A stretch of 64,000 nucleotides of DNA from Spirometra erinaceieuropaei (GCA_902702965.1 CACRXP010000182.1:511946-575945); one strand, 5' to 3'. Positions 11,401 to 23,876 are shown, counted from the stretch's first letter. Program-made: numbers and translations. The notes: a model not told the origin generated them from the sequence alone.

Positions 11401-13678
11401 GGGTAGTCATGTAGTGGAGTCTAGATTTATTGCTTAGGATATCCCACTTGGACAACTCACGGCTCTCAGCGGAAACTCGTGGTCAGAGCGTTGGCTGCAT
11501 TCAAGCTCTCACCCCGGCCGCTGAATTTCCTCCAGATGGGCCAAAAAAGTTATTTAAATCTGTCAAAACCCCCTATAAGAACTTGATATGTCTCGTTGAA
11601 ATTCTATGTTGCCCCATCTGACCTTTTTGAGACACACACGATCGTTCTTTTTGCTTTGCGTGCAATTTAATTTAAACCGTCTTACACTACCCCTCCGTTT
11701 TCGTCTTTAGTGGCAGTCAGTATAAGTTGCCCCAATCTGCATATGTCTCCAAAATTCAGGAATACACGCAAGAAGAAATCAAAGAAAAGAAAGAAGTCGA
11801 CAACAATCAGCCGACCATCAGGACAGGATCAAGTGCAAGACTAAGAAATTACCGCTTGCTTCCCCGAATGTCCCTCATCATTGCTTTATTAGTACTGTGT
11901 TGGCATTTGTTTCTGTTCCAACAGGCTCCGCAAATGCAATGCTCTCTCCCTCATAAAGCCATGTTTCCGGCAACCTCAACGCTTATTTCTGACTACTTTA
12001 GGGAATCTACAAGATCCAAACATAAACTGTATGGTTCTATTTATCGATCAAATTACCGACTGCAATCACATAACCTGGAAAAGCAACCAAGTAATTCCTG
12101 TGCGCCTTTAGAAGTTCAAATAATCAAAGCAAAATGAGACACTAATTTGAAGTTTATTTTGGTCGGTAGCTTGCAGAAATTTGGAGAAGCATTAACCCTA
12201 GTATAGAATTTAAGGAGTCCCGGTACAGATAGAAAACGTAATTTTGCGAAGTCCACACTGGGTGGTGAATTCCAATCCAATTGTCTTCTTTGCTTACTAA
12301 ACCGCAAGGCTGTCTCTATCATGCGAATAAGTGATGGACAATCTCGTCTCATATTTTGTGGAGTGATGTCTTACTCAGAAGCGTTATAAAAGACAAGAGG
12401 CTATTTGAAGTATGCCTATCTCATTGCACAAAGAGCCACTGCACTTTATCTAAACTAGGGAGAACGGACCGGCCCCGGTGATTAACAGGAGTTCTAGAAA
12501 AAGGAGATTAACAAGGAAGGAAGGCTGTGGAAAAAGTCCTGCAGAAACAACGACAGCGCGTTTTTGGAGAATACAAAATGAATACCCGCACTCCTACTGG
12601 AGGGCGGCGCGACAGAGTAGTGTGGCTATCACCAGCAACATCTTAAGACAATATGCCGAACTGAACTAGACACCGCCCCCATGAAGGTGAAAGAACTAGG
12701 ACGTCACGTGTCTCAACAAGCAGTCGTACTCGGCCATCTGCGCGAAGACGAGAAACGGAAATTCGAGAAATATGTGCAGTCAATTGTGGAAAAAATGTGG
12801 GGAAATAACCACAGCCTCCTTTTCTTGGAATACTCACGAAGGGAGACCATAATAGAAGATCCCCGATGATCCAAGTCAGTACGTACACGATTATTCGTTC
12901 AAACTTCTTGATAAAACTCGATTGAAGCCACCTCGCTTGATTTTAAGTTTTACTGCCCCCACCAGAAACCTACCATCAAGAATTGAAGACACATTTCGAG
13001 AACCTTCTGCATCAAGCGCACAAACTCCAGCCAGTTTAGGTAAACAGCGCGCAATACTTTAAGTCCGCGTTAGTCACCTACTTTGACCAGTGCCTCAACA
13101 GTGACCGGAAAAGTCACGTCCTGCTGACGAAGTTACGCATGAAGGAAATAAACAACTCATATGGAACAAATATATTCTACTAACAAGGCCAGATAGCGGA
13201 ATTGGCATTGTTCTGATGGACAGGGCAGTATACGTTATAAAATACTGTCAATTCTATCGAACCAGGAAAAGTTCAAAAAGGCAGAATAGGAGGAAGATAG
13301 TACAAATGAGGTTGAACCACAGCTGATTAGCTGTCTGAAATGGTTTCGAACAGATGGTTTCACAGCCGGTCATGACCTAGAGCGTCTCTGACTCGTCAGC
13401 GCGCATATAACAATAATTATACGTTTAAGCTCCCGGAGAACCCTGTGCTGATAAAATTGACGTAAGGAAAGCATTGAAAGGAAGTAGTGGTCTGCGTGAA
13501 CTGCCGGATGTACGGCAGATTTTTGAAAATGTGTTTTTTTTAAAGTAGGTAACGTTTTCATGTCCGCCGGCGATTTGTTCTTTCACGTGCTATACGCTCA
13601 ATGGTAACAAAAATATCCACAAATCTCGGATTTACGGTTTTTGAAAAAACTTGCTGATCTACGAGTAAAGCGATTAAA
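5441..13678. other. Intergenic, no supported gene
   Basis: I read both strands of these 8 kb and found no recognised domain, tRNA or transposon. The longest frames are 6511-7044 (-, 177 codons), 7977-8462 (+, 161 codons) and 11727-12137 (+). None has a recognisable family or splice partners, and they are listed under rejected items or as low confidence. A strong splice-donor-like AAAGGTAAGTGTG occurs at about 10337, but I could not tie it to an exon. Confidence 0.4.
11727..12137 (+). CDS. Hypothetical ORF with one membrane-like segment (low support)
   Basis: I do not recognise this 136-codon frame. It contains a Lys/Glu-rich stretch (EYTQEEIKEKKEVDNNQ) near residues 12-28, then a hydrophobic segment (MSLIIALLVLCWHLFLF) near residues 48-64 that could span a membrane. 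A pyrimidine-rich TTTCGTCTTTAG just upstream (about 11700-11711) would serve as a splice acceptor. There is no homology I can name and no matching upstream exon. It may be a chance frame. Confidence 0.15.
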   Translation: MPQSAYVSKIQEYTQEEIKEKKEVDNNQPTIRTGSSARLRNYRLLPRMSLIIALLVLCWHLFLFQQAPQMQCSLPHKAMFPATSTLISDYFRESTRSKHKLYGSIYRSNYRLQSHNLEKQPSNSCAPLEVQIIKAK

Positions 13679-13735
13679 ATAGAATAGAATAAGTTTATTA
13701 TAGCGCCACTTGGGCACTGTCAGTCTCCCTTGAAC
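13679..13735 (-). mobile_element. LINE 3' terminus, isolated
   Basis: On the minus strand a small hairpin (AGTGCC, short loop, GGCGCT) is followed by ATAATAAACT and then a short tandem repeat of TTCTA units. This is the same layout as the 3' ends of LINE families A, B and C here: hairpin, AATAAA-like, microsatellite. No coding part remains upstream, as expected for severe 5' truncation. Confidence 0.45.
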
Positions 13736-14126
13736 ACAAGAAAAAGCCTAAAACAAACTCATCTTTTTCGACTGCACTTTGACTTCATTTGTTTTGGGTG
13801 TCTGTGTAGCCAATAGAGCGCGAATTGACAGTTTGTTTTAAGTTAAAAAACCTGAGCTGCAAGAAAAAATATCCAGCGAGAAAAACCACTTTGCGAAGGG
13901 ATATGAGGGAGTGGGGTGAGTTTTTTCCGAGATTAAAATAAAACCATAAATGCATCTCGACAAATGAGGAAGAAACACCATTGTAGTGCGACTGTGGATG
14001 TCTAATGGTTATTGACCTAGAGAACGACCGACAACTTAACTAAAACCTCAAAACTCCAATGGCTAGAACGGAACCCTGATGAGGAGTATCGGAGGGCGAG
14101 ACGGTGGTTGACGCCAAATGAAGAAC

Positions 14127-14177
14127 CTTTGATGGGACCCCGACGGGTCTTTAATAAAAATTATATATCTATCTATC
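14127..14177 (+). mobile_element. LINE family B 3' end, isolated
   Basis: The sequence GGGACCCCGACGGGTCTTT followed by AATAAAAATTATATATCTATCT matches the 3' end of the family B element at 24730-24779, with the GACCC/GGGTC hairpin intact. Only about 50 bp of the element remain. Confidence 0.7.
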
Positions 14178-15348
14178 TAAATTGCAGGGGAGTAGAATTC
14201 TTCGACGTCGTTCTGTTTGCTTATAGGCGAGAACATCTGCATCCCATTGGAGTTTTATCCCGACTAATTAAAGTCCTATTGCCTATATAATATTGAATTG
14301 GGCAATAGTGTTGAGAGAAAGTATAATCTACTTCTATCGATGAGAATAGTTCGACTCGAATGGGTAGGTTTTTGTATCCAGACGAAGGTTTCTTGGCTCT
14401 AGTGATCTTCAAGTTGAAGCCTCAAGAGTACAGAAAAGGGATGGCAACCACGAGGGGCTACCAACTTATAGGGGCATTTTTCAAAACAAAACCAAAACCA
14501 CGCTTATGTCTGTCTTCTGCCTAAACACAAACAAGATCGATAAGAGATATGAGTTTCTCACACTGTTGAGAAGAAAGTGTAGTCATTTTGCCTTCAAGAA
14601 TGGTGTCAAGAACAGAAAAACTGACCCATAGTGAGAAATAAAATGGCCAAAACTTTCATGTGCCTCAAGATCTAGTCATTTAATATTGACGATTGGTTCC
14701 AATAAAAGGCCGGAAACTTAATTCCCTTTAAATTTCGACGAAAGGTTGCCTGAGGGGTAAATGAATGAGGAATAGGGGACTCCCTCTCACACTTTTTTGC
14801 GAATGGTGTGGATAACGTGGTTGTCGTGTCGAATACCACACCGCAACCACGCCAGATAACCACGTCTGGCCTCGTCATAGCCTACTCTGTCCGCAGTGAC
14901 AAGACGCAGCCAGTAGAGGCTTTGCTGACAAGCATGTTGGAAAAGAGAAAACAGGAGTTCAGTTCAGTTCAGTTCAGTTTATTTGAGGGAAATATAGGTG
15001 TTAAACCTTTGAACTCCCTATTTGTTACAAGGAGGCGAACAATTAAAAAAAAAATCTGAAAATTGAAACATCAAACGGCTACAGAGTTTCTTCAGATTGG
15101 CAACGTTTTGTAAGCCAGACAGATAAACGAATTGTTCCAAAAGTTAAAAACATTAACGTTACTAAATGTGCTGTACAGTAGTCTGTCGAGGGCTAGTTGG
15201 TGCTATCTCAGTTTCGGAGGGAGACGAATTGAATGCCAACACACATTTAACAGACATGGGACAATATTAAAAAAACAAACGTTACTGAAATATAGGAAGT
15301 AATATAACAACATTACTAAACTGTTCGAACGAAATGCTAGACAATCTG

Positions 15349-16424
15349 TCAGGTGGCATTGTGACGATTGGTGGCAATCTGGTCCAAGTTGCGCTTAAAA
15401 GCCTCGACGGAGGTGGACATGACGACACCTGCAGGCAGAGCATTCCAGGCCTCGATCACTCTGTTTGAAAAGAAGAACTTCCGAGTGTCCAGCTTGGCGC
15501 CAGTTACTCGTAGTTTAAGTGGATGACCTCGGAGCTTCGTTGTGGTCGCTAACTCAAAGAAATCAGCAGGTACGAGACAGCAGTCCTGGCCGCGCAGTAT
15601 ACGGAATGTTTGTATAAGGTCGCCTCTTAGCTGTCTGTAACTCAGTGGAAAGAGACCGAGATTGGACAATCGGGTTTCATAGGGTAGTGAACCCTGTCCA
15701 CCTACGAGTTTGGTTGCCCGCCTCTGAACTTTCTCGAGGATGCTGAGATCTTTAGAGGTCCACGGTTTCCACGCCTGAATGGCGAACTCTAGCTGTGGCC
15801 GTACGAAAGTCCGAAAGACTTTAACGAAGCAGTCCTCATCGAAGGTAGAGAAAGCTCTCTTGACAAGATAAAGGACTGACATCGCAGACTTGGCTACCTT
15901 GGAGCAGTGAAGCGACGGTTTTAGAGAAGCCGTTACCCACACCCCCAAGTCTTTCTGGGCGTCTACCTCCTGCAATGGTACGCCGTTTAGGTGGTAAACC
16001 CTCCGGTTCAGAGATCGTGTCCTGCCGACTCGCATGACATTACACTTAGTCACATTAAACGGCAACAGCCAGTCCTGTGACCACTTCTCGAGTCGGGTCA
16101 GGTCTGCCTGCAAGCGCTCTTCGTCAAATTCAGTTCGGATGACGCTCCAAAGTTTAACATCATCAGCGAACATGNAATCGTTGGCCCGTCCACTATGTCG
16201 CAGTCGGGAGGGAGAAATGCGCTTTCCTTCGTAAAGATGGACTTAAAGAACTGTGAAAGGTGCTCTGCCTTTTCTCCGTCTTCACTGAGTTCTAGGTCGT
16301 CACTAGTTTTCAATAACTGATTTTCTGGAGCAATAGTTCCCGAAGCTTCAAATATAGCTTCCAGGAACGATAGAATTCTATTAGTCATATGTATATATAT
16401 ATAGGGCTCCAGGGTTGCTAGCAT
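15349..16424 (-). pseudogene. CR1-type reverse transcriptase, 3' part with internal deletion
   Basis: The minus-strand frame 16173-15349 begins exactly at the RT catalytic box (MFADDVKLW) and runs through the thumb/C-terminal region (LPFNVTKC, KDLGVWVT, LRGHPLKLR) to a stop at 15349. Upstream, 16424-16176 encodes the linker before the RT domain (DGEKAEHLSQFFKSIFTKES, then DGPTI). In the copy at 27.7-28.9 kb these two blocks are about 230 codons apart. Here they touch at a single undetermined base (16175). The whole RT palm between them is absent, so this is a dead copy or a misassembly. Confidence 0.85.
16175..16175. other. Single N at the RT deletion junction
   Basis: The only ambiguous base I noticed in the window lies exactly where about 690 nt of RT sequence are missing compared with copy A4. 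This suggests an assembly join rather than a biological deletion. Confidence 0.7.
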
Positions 16425-16430
16425 TTAGAA

Positions 16431-16899
16431 ATTAATCATTTTTGGTGGATTTAAGGATTAAGCTGTGTATGGCGAAATTTTCGATCGTTAGCAGTGTTGG
16501 CAGACCGGACAGCAGATCCGTCGGCTTCATAACGTTTCCTGAATAATAATTTGGACGTATAAAAAGTGGACAACTGACAATTTTGCACGTGACAGAACAA
16601 AGGAGTGAAGCAAAGTTGCTTAGAGTTTGGAGAACTCCTATTTCTTAGGCATGCATATTTAGGGCTTTTTGGTTGTGTTGGTATGCTTAATGAGGCCTTT
16701 TGGTTTGTATGTCTTGTTTAGCGGTCAATTTCTACTATTGGTTGATCGTCTTGGGCGTCAGAGTGGCACGTATAGCGTTATCCAATGGCGTTACGTGACT
16801 GAGCCCGAGATCGGCACCTTCGTTCTGTTTTGGTTGAGTGTTGGTGTCTTGCTAAGTCTGCTTTGTTTGTTTCCGCCAGCCTAGATGCTTTTACAGCAA
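16431..16899. other. Intergenic, nothing recognised
   Basis: This stretch is AT-rich to mixed sequence between LINE copy A1 and the Penelope-like fragment. The frame at 16669-16884 is hydrophobic but has no supporting feature. Confidence 0.3.
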
Positions 16900-17546
16900 C
16901 GCGTGTTAGAGTCGGAAGTACCTACGTTACAAAAGCCGCTTTACCGAAGCAAACGCAGTTTCTGATTTCATCACACAATGCGCTGTACAAGAGGAATATC
17001 CGCGAGAATACTAGAGAGCTCTTCGTAGGAATCGGAGGATTATCTCCGACAGCTTTAAAGAGATATGCAGAGAATCAACTCAAAAGCGTCACTATGAACA
17101 TCAGCGAGTTATATCGTAACCTGCACCAAGGCATCATGGCATCAGACGAGTTAGCCGAAGGAGAACGACGACAATTTAGAAGCTTTGCCGAGACAACGAC
17201 CGAAAGACGGATGGAATTAAGGTGGATAAAGCTTTTTCGCGGCGCCAACCCGATGTACGCACAAGCAACTTCCCAAATGCTTCGGAGGGATACGTAAATA
17301 ACTTCACCAACTTGACGCTGGACAAATACTTGGTTGAAGTACTATCCGTAGGCCACAACTTTCATTTCCCTGATCAAAAACCAAACAGATGAAAGGCAAA
17401 ATTTCGATTCGTAAACCTGTTGAGTCACACGGGTGAGATTGCACCTACAACGCCAGAGAAAGGGGGTATTTAAAACCAACACTCGTTAATAGCTGCTGCC
17501 AATACTCTAGAGCAAAGCCTCTAAGAATCGGGTTTATCACGAAAGG
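16900..17546 (+). pseudogene. Penelope-like element, N-terminal fragment (PLE-2)
   Basis: The translation in shifting frames gives NFTNLTLDKYLVEVLSVGHNF at about 17302-17365. It resembles the conserved segment near the N-terminus of Penelope-like ORFs (an NLS..L...E..VLS.G..F pattern, from memory). Further on (about 17470-17515) it gives LVNSCCQYSRAKPL. The segment before, with the helix-rich frame MASDELAEGERRQFRSFAET, is probably part of the same ORF in another frame. The fragment ends where LINE copy A2 begins. The C-terminal piece of a Penelope-like element resumes at 24862, right after the 3' tail of A2. The RT core is missing. Confidence 0.5.
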
Positions 17547-20189
17547 ACCTGGATGCCAAATTTATCGGAGGGACAGGGAACATCGTCAGGGTAGTGGCAT
17601 AGTTGTGTATGTAAATGAGGGCCTGGCAGTGTCGGAAAACATCAACAAATTTGCGTGCGGCACGGAAGCTATTTGGTTGACCATCAAGGCCACCGGTTCC
17701 CCGTGTCTCAATGTCCTCACTGTCTACCGACCACCTAGGAGAGACCAAATCGCCGACACTCAACTATTGGAGCAGTTGGAGAAATTTTCCAGTCGACCTA
17801 ACATCATGATCATGGGCAACTTCAACGCACCAGGAACAAACTGGAATGCCCTCCAAGTGTCAGGTCCAAAATCGGCGTTCGATTACCGTCTGCTGAACAA
17901 AACATTAAAGACGTCCCTCACACAACATGTAATGTTGCCAACGAGAACACGTGAAGGACAAGGGGCAAACTGCCTGGATCTGGTTTTTACGAAAACACCA
18001 GACAGCATGGACGAGATCACCTCCATGCCGCCCTTGGTCGAAGTGATCACGTAGTGCTTATGTGGGATTATTCGTTATTCTCAATTTCACATACTCCAAA
18101 CCAAAATGACGGAATGTTTGGCAAGGCGACTTCAATCGGATGAGGGCAGACTTATCCTGTCTCGACTGGGGCTCATTGTTTACGGGAAATGCCAACGACG
18201 ACTGGGAACTGTTCAAAAATGTCCTTCTGCAGCTCATCAACAACCACTGCCCACTGACTAGTGTAAGACTGAACAAATGCTCTGGGTGGCTAAATAGCAA
18301 CCTTAGGGAAGCACAAATTGTGGAGAAAATACTGCGTCACTAGGCAAGTTGAATATTTCAACACCTACGAGTCACAGAGAAACAAACTGAGGAACCTGAT
18401 CATAAAGACGCGGCGGGAATTCGAGAAGAACTTGCTACAAAAAGCAACGCAGAACCCACAAATACTTTACAGTTACCTCCGACGAAGTACAAGGAACAGG
18501 CATCAAATCCCCTTAATAAGGACTACTGATGACGTTGAGATTGCTGATAGTAGGAATAAATCTACGTATTTTTCACAGTTCTTCCAATCAGTCTACACAA
18601 ACGAGGCAAGGTTCTTTCCTCCCTCCACAAAAGAACTGCCGACCCCAAGCGTCAGTGATATACTCTTCTCAGAAGGCCTTGTCCGAGGAGAATTAGACGC
18701 ATTGAAGGAATCGAAGTCGCCCGGACCAGACGAGATTCCACCCAAGCTTCTCAAGGAACTTGCCAGTGAGCTTTCTGTGCCTTTGTCAATGATCTTTCAA
18801 ACGTCATTTGACACTGGAACACTTCCTAACGATTGGAAGCTGTCGCATATTACTCCGCTACATAAAGGAGGTAGAAGGGCAGCGACGACAAATTACATGT
18901 CTTTAAGCTTGACATGTATCCTCTTCAAAGTTATGGAATAGATCATGAAGAGTGAACTGATGCATTTCCTGGAAGTTCACGGCCTGCTATCGAAATGCCA
19001 ATAGGGGTTCCGGAAAGGAAGATCCTGCACGACAAACTTGCTTCAATCTCTGCAGAGCTGGACCCGAGCTCTCGATGACAGGCACGCGGTCCACATAGCC
19101 CTCATCGACTTCCAGAAGGCGTTCGACACTGTGCCACACCAAAGGTTCTTATACAAGCTGAAAAAAATAGGGATCGGTGGCAACTTCCTTAAATGGATCG
19201 AAAACTTCCTTGTGGGTCGACACCAGGTTGTCTGCATCGGTCGGGGAAAATCAGATTCTGCTATGGTCGAGAGTGGTGTCCCCCAGGGTTCAGTGCTGGG
19301 ACCCATTTTGTCCCTCGTCTACGTGGACGATGCCGCAAGAGCTTTAGACTGCGAAGTAGCAATGTTTGTCGATGGCATGAAGATATGGAGTGTAATTGAG
19401 GGTCCTGCCGACGAAGACAGACTGAAAATGAACCTGAATCGATTGGAGGACTGGTCAAACCGTTGGCTCATGCGGTTCAACGATGCCAAATGTAACATAC
19501 TTCGCCTAGGCAAGACAGCCAGATCCGCCAGCACAAGAAACTACTTTCTGGGCGGTGCAGCCCTACAAGAGGTCAAAGCCCAAAATGACCTCGGTGTGCT
19601 GACGACGATTTCCCTAAAGCCATTCGCCCACTGTTCGAGAGTGGCAAAAACCGCAGCGTCCGTACTATGCGCTATCAAGCGTGCGTTTGTCGACTTTGAC
19701 GAAGAAGCTTTCTCAAAGACATTCGGAACATTCGTCCGGCCGCATTTAGAGTACGGCATACAATCCTGGAGACCGCGGGCGGTTGAGGATCAAAACTGCC
19801 TCAAAAGAGTTCAGATGAGAGCCACGAAGATGGTTAGGGTTCAAAGTTCCTTTCCTTATGCAACTTGCCTAGTAAATCTGAACCTCTTTCCTTTGTGTTA
19901 CAGGCAACTTCCCGGGGATTTCTTGCAAGCCTTCCGCATTGTAAAGGGTTCGGATTGCAGTCTGGCCTTAGAGGACTTTTTCGAATCTCCTTCCACGACC
20001 AACCTCCGAGGTCACCCACTAAAACTGCGCACTCAGCAGGCAGTGCTGGATGTGCGGAAGTTCTCCTTCTCTGTTCGAGTGGTCAAACCATGGAATGCCC
20101 TTTCCACAGATGTTTTGATGTTACCATCACTACAAGGTTTTAAAAAGTATCTCGACATATTTATGTTCCGAAATAACCAAGAGCGATGA
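17547..20189 (+). pseudogene. CR1-type endonuclease-reverse transcriptase, inactive
   Basis: The APE-type endonuclease begins truncated (YRRDREHRQGSGIVVYVNE), has GNFNAPGTNW in place of the usual GDFN motif, and keeps LDLVFT. A frameshift at about 18040 separates the SDH motif. The RT frame (18318-20189) carries in-frame TAG stops at 18939-18941 and about 19003, then continues through ALIDFQKAFD, ESGVPQGSVLGP and the catalytic box. That box reads MFVDGMKIW instead of MFADDIKIW in copy A4, so the second catalytic Asp is Gly (19374-19376). The C-terminal region with LRGHPLKLR is complete. The copy can encode neither active nuclease nor RT. Confidence 0.88.
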
Positions 20190-20200
20190 GAAGTAGAGCT
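17547..20200 (+). mobile_element. LINE family A copy A2, 5'-truncated, split by element B1
   Basis: This copy holds the endonuclease and reverse transcriptase of the family A LINE in several broken frames. Its coding part ends at the stop at 20187-20189. The last ~80 bp of its 3' UTR with the (CTGAA)n tail are found 4.6 kb away at 24780-24861, beyond the end of family B element B1. It is therefore one copy split by an insertion. Confidence 0.85.
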
Positions 20201-20298
20201 CACACTCTCTAAATCGTTTTCATTTTGTCCTCTCATTATGGACATGTTTGAGTTATTTCAGCCCAGAACATTGGCCCCAGTTCCATCTAGCTCTTAAA

Positions 20299-20943
20299 AT
20301 GAGCACATTATCACTGAGTCAGCTGAAACCAGCCTCGTTAAAGCGCCCCCCCCCAAGAAGCAAGGACTGCTTAAATGCGGCTCCCAAATTTATGAGGGAG
20401 CTTAATCTTAACAGTAAAGATGAGCCAGTCCTAGAACCACAACCGACCCCTAGTACTCAGAATAATAAACTAGTTACTCAACCTAGATCGAATCCATCGC
20501 GTTCCCGCGCCTGGTCACTCAGGTCTGACCTTGCGGTCAGGTCAAATAAGCCGGATGATAGTTCAGGGAGATCTTTACCTGTCCCTATCCCGAATTCTCA
20601 ACATAATGTAAACACCTCTGTTTTGAAGCCCACTTGCACACCAGCCTGCAAAATGCAAGTAAACTGTTTCTCAAAACCTTTAATTCCGCTACCTAACATA
20701 AACTACCCCTCATATTATGCTAATAATTCACAAAATCCTATTTTCATGCCTCCTATTTTTCCCATCCAACAAAATAGCTTTCCTCTTCCTGAGTCCTGTT
20801 CAAATGTTTTTCCAAACAATGCTGCATCTCTAGTTATTGGTAATTACCCCACAAATTTTAGACCACACCAACTTTGTCTTCCACCAATTACTTCGTCCCA
20901 ACAGCTTAATTTTGCACCACCAGCTCTCCCTTTTTATAAGTAG
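20299..20943 (+). pseudogene. Pro/Asn/Ser-rich N-terminal region of LINE family B
   Basis: The frame starts MSTLSLSQLKPASLKRPPP and is rich in Pro, Asn and Ser (for example NPIFMPPIFPIQQNSFPLP). It ends in a TAG at 20941. In family C the equivalent Pro-rich stretch is fused in frame to the endonuclease, so here a frameshift near 20900 probably separates the two. It could alternatively be a distinct ORF1. No zinc knuckle or coiled coil is seen. Confidence 0.55.
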
Positions 20944-20950
20944 CAATGAG

Positions 20951-21913
20951 CGGAACCTACATATTAGGAATACGCTCAGTATTGCCTCTCTCAACGCAAG
21001 ATCAGTCGTGCGGAAGATGGCACAATTAAGAAGTGTGGCTGTTGAGTTTGACCCAGTCATATTGCGCATTACTGTGTCTTGGGAGCACTCTCTAATTTCC
21101 GAGACGGCGCTCGCTAGAGATAAGTCCAGTGTATACCAACATGGCCTTGTTGAAAAACATGGCAATGGTTGCCTTCTTTATTTGAGAGCCTCACTTACAC
21201 AGTCGCCGTATGACCTGAACACTTCCAACTTCTCTGGAAATTTATGTTTCGATTCGATAATACCTCCGCAAAATAGGAAAGCCATAGTCGGATGTGTATA
21301 TAATCCTCCTTGTTACTCCGGAAATGAAAGCCAACTCTGTGAACTCTTTAAGGAAATTTCAGAGGCTCCTTTCGATGTCAAGATTATCGTAGGCGATTTT
21401 AATTTGCCAAAAATTGACTGGCACACACATGCTTCCTCTCCTAAATTCCAGAAGATTCTTGACACCATTTACTTCTCAAACCTGTCTCAACTAGTCCACA
21501 CTTCGACAAGAAACGATAGCGTATTGGACTTAATTTTCACTAATGACACCTTCCCTCTATCTATGGATCTCTCTCATGACCTTTTCGCAAGTGATCATGC
21601 ATTAATTTATTGTCGCCTTCCAGTTGCCATTTTCGCAAAGCTGACAGTACAGCGCAGCATTTTTGACTTAGCTAATATTAACAAGGAATTAGTAAATAAC
21701 GTTACAAGCACTCTTGATTGGCACAATATTTTTTCGAATAATGATCTTAATTTTTTCAACAATTTATTACAATGGGTAACAGAAGGTCTTCTCGACATAA
21801 TTCCACGGAAGACGTTCAAATCGAGTACCACTTCCACCGCTGTCCCACGCTTTCTTAAAAACAGACTTAAAAAGCTACAGAAGCAGCTTAAATATCCTTC
21901 TGTGAGCCCATGA
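20951..21913 (+). pseudogene. APE-type endonuclease domain of LINE family B
   Basis: The frame reads SIASLNARSVVRKMAQL at the N-terminal strand of the nuclease fold. It continues with AIVGCVYNPP, the metal-site motif VGDFNLPKIDW, VLDLIFTND and SDHALIYC near the C-terminus. These are the usual endonuclease landmarks in order. Expected glutamate-region residues (SETW-like) are altered to ITVSWEHS. The frame ends at 21913 in a stop, before the RT domain. The domain would nick target DNA for target-primed reverse transcription. Confidence 0.8.
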
Positions 21914-22239
21914 TCAGTTCATCTAAGAATCGTCGGAATATTTGAATTAGCTTCGAAAATGAGACTTGCGCGAGATAGGCGTAGAGAGTCTTTAGCTGTT
22001 AATGACGTGAATGTTTCTAAATCAGTTGCTCAGATCTTCCATCAAAGATCATCTGCTAAGTCCCACCAAGTCATTCCGCCTTTGCTTAGTACCAACGATA
22101 TCTTCATTACAGAGGAGTAAGGCAAGGAGAAATGTTAAATTCTTTCTTTGCCAAACATTTCACCATCGGAACTGGCCAATTTCCTTTAATTCCTCCGTTG
22201 TCTGATGCATCTCTAGGCATCATTAATTTTCTTCTGAAA

Positions 22240-23760
22240 CTATTCAAAAACTGATAAACCATCTTTTTAACTCTCACTCAGTAGGTACGGACAATATCCC
22301 AAATTCTCTTATAAAACAGCTACGAGATTTTCCTCCTCTGCTTAGCAAACTCTTTTCAGTATTCCTCGTAAATGGCCTCTTTCCTGACTATTGGAAAACT
22401 GCTATTATTATTCCTGTATTTAAGTCTGTCTGTCGTACTTATGTTCAGAATTATCGAGGTGTCCATAAAACGCCTTTTCTCGCTAAAACCTCTAAAAAAA
22501 TTATCGCCTTAAAAATTACTGACTTTTGTATAGCCAATCAAATTATTAGCCCTTCCCAGCGTGGTTTTTTACGAGATCGCTCTTGTGAAACATGTCATCT
22601 GTCGTTTCTCAATCTACTTACCTCTCTTCGTAATGACCATCTATCTGTTATCCCTATTTATTTTGATCTTCGTAAAGCCTTTGATAAGGTGCGACATAAA
22701 AGACTCTTGGTTAAATTAGAAGCTATGGGAATTCGCAGTCCACTAATAGACTTTACCAAGCCATACCTGTCTAATCGTAAACAAAAGGTTTTGGTGGGAT
22801 CTTCACTTTCCAGTGAAAACCCTATTGTAAGTGGTGGCCTACAAGGCACCGTTTTAGGTCCTCTTTTGTTCTTGCTTTACATAAATGATACCTCGGCAGC
22901 AGTTATGCATTCCATATCATTTTTTATGTCCATGATCTTAAATGTGTATATTCTTTCAATAAATCAACTAGCCTTCATTGTCTGGAACAAATCCATGTTG
23001 AGTTGCTTGGTCTCTCAGCTAGGGGTTCAAAATGGCTAATGGAATTCTCTCCGTCTAAATGTCGCTATGTGTTTTGGACCTGATGGGCGACCTCAACCAG
23101 TGGTCTTTCAAGGCACACCTATGACTGAATGTACCACCGTCAAGGATTTAGGTTTAAGCTACACTAATAATCTTGATTTCTCGACACACGCTGACAGAAT
23201 TACAGCCAAAGCTGCCCAGATTTGTGGCTTTATTTCTTACAATTTCTACCTTCCTGAAATTAAATTAAGACTTTATCGTATGTTTGTACTTCACATTTTT
23301 GACTGTTGTTGCCCATTCTTTGGTTTGATGAATGAGGCTATTCGTTTAAAAAATGAAAATGTTCAAAGACGTTTTTCTAAAAAACTTTTAGATAGGGAAC
23401 ATCCAAATATCTCCTAATCAGATAGATGCCAGCTACTTAACCTAAAACTTTTATGGGTTCGAAGATTAGCAGCAGGCTTCTGTCTCCTCTTTCGCATTAA
23501 TAATAGTTCAAATCTTCCTCAGATTTCATCACTTACCCCTAGTAGTCGCCCATACAATCTTCGCAACTCGCCCTTGATTATACCTCCGCCAGCTTCCTCC
23601 ACCTCTAAGCGCTCTCTTTTTTCGCTTCCAGATAAACTTTCCTCTGGAATAACCTTCCAGACGAAGGTTATCTAAATACTGAGTCGATTAAACTTTTATT
23701 TTCCTCATCCTTCCCGGACAACCTTCTCTATGGCACTAAGAAAGGGCCACTGGGGATTTA
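22240..23760 (+). pseudogene. Reverse transcriptase of LINE family B, inactive
   Basis: RT motifs occur in order across frames: GTDNIPNSLIKQL, AIIIPVFKS, ISPSQRGFLRDRS, IYFDLRKAFDKV (first catalytic Asp present) and GGLQGTVLGPLLF. The catalytic box at 22925-22936 reads Y-V-H-D instead of Y-A-D-D and sits beyond a frameshift. The C-terminal part continues at 23067-23417 (KDLGLSYTN) to a stop, and remnants extend to about 23760. The copy is dead. Confidence 0.82.
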
Positions 23761-23876
23761 GGACGCCGCCAATAACTTTCGGTATCTGCTCACATTTCCT
23801 TCCTTTGTGAGTCGTATCGCTTCCTAAGATCCCTCACCAGCAATGTTAATTTTTCCAATTTTTCAGTTCATGCATC

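Larger units (their letters stand above)
14957..16430 (-). mobile_element. LINE family A (CR1/Jockey-type) copy A1, internally deleted
   Basis: The 3' end of this minus-strand copy is a (CTGAA)n tail (14957-14980 as read on +), preceded by AATAAA and the family hairpin. The 3' UTR runs to 15348, and the coding remnants span 15349-16424. The 5' end is truncated near a TA-rich run (about 16390-16400). It is flanked upstream by sequence I cannot assign. Confidence 0.85.
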
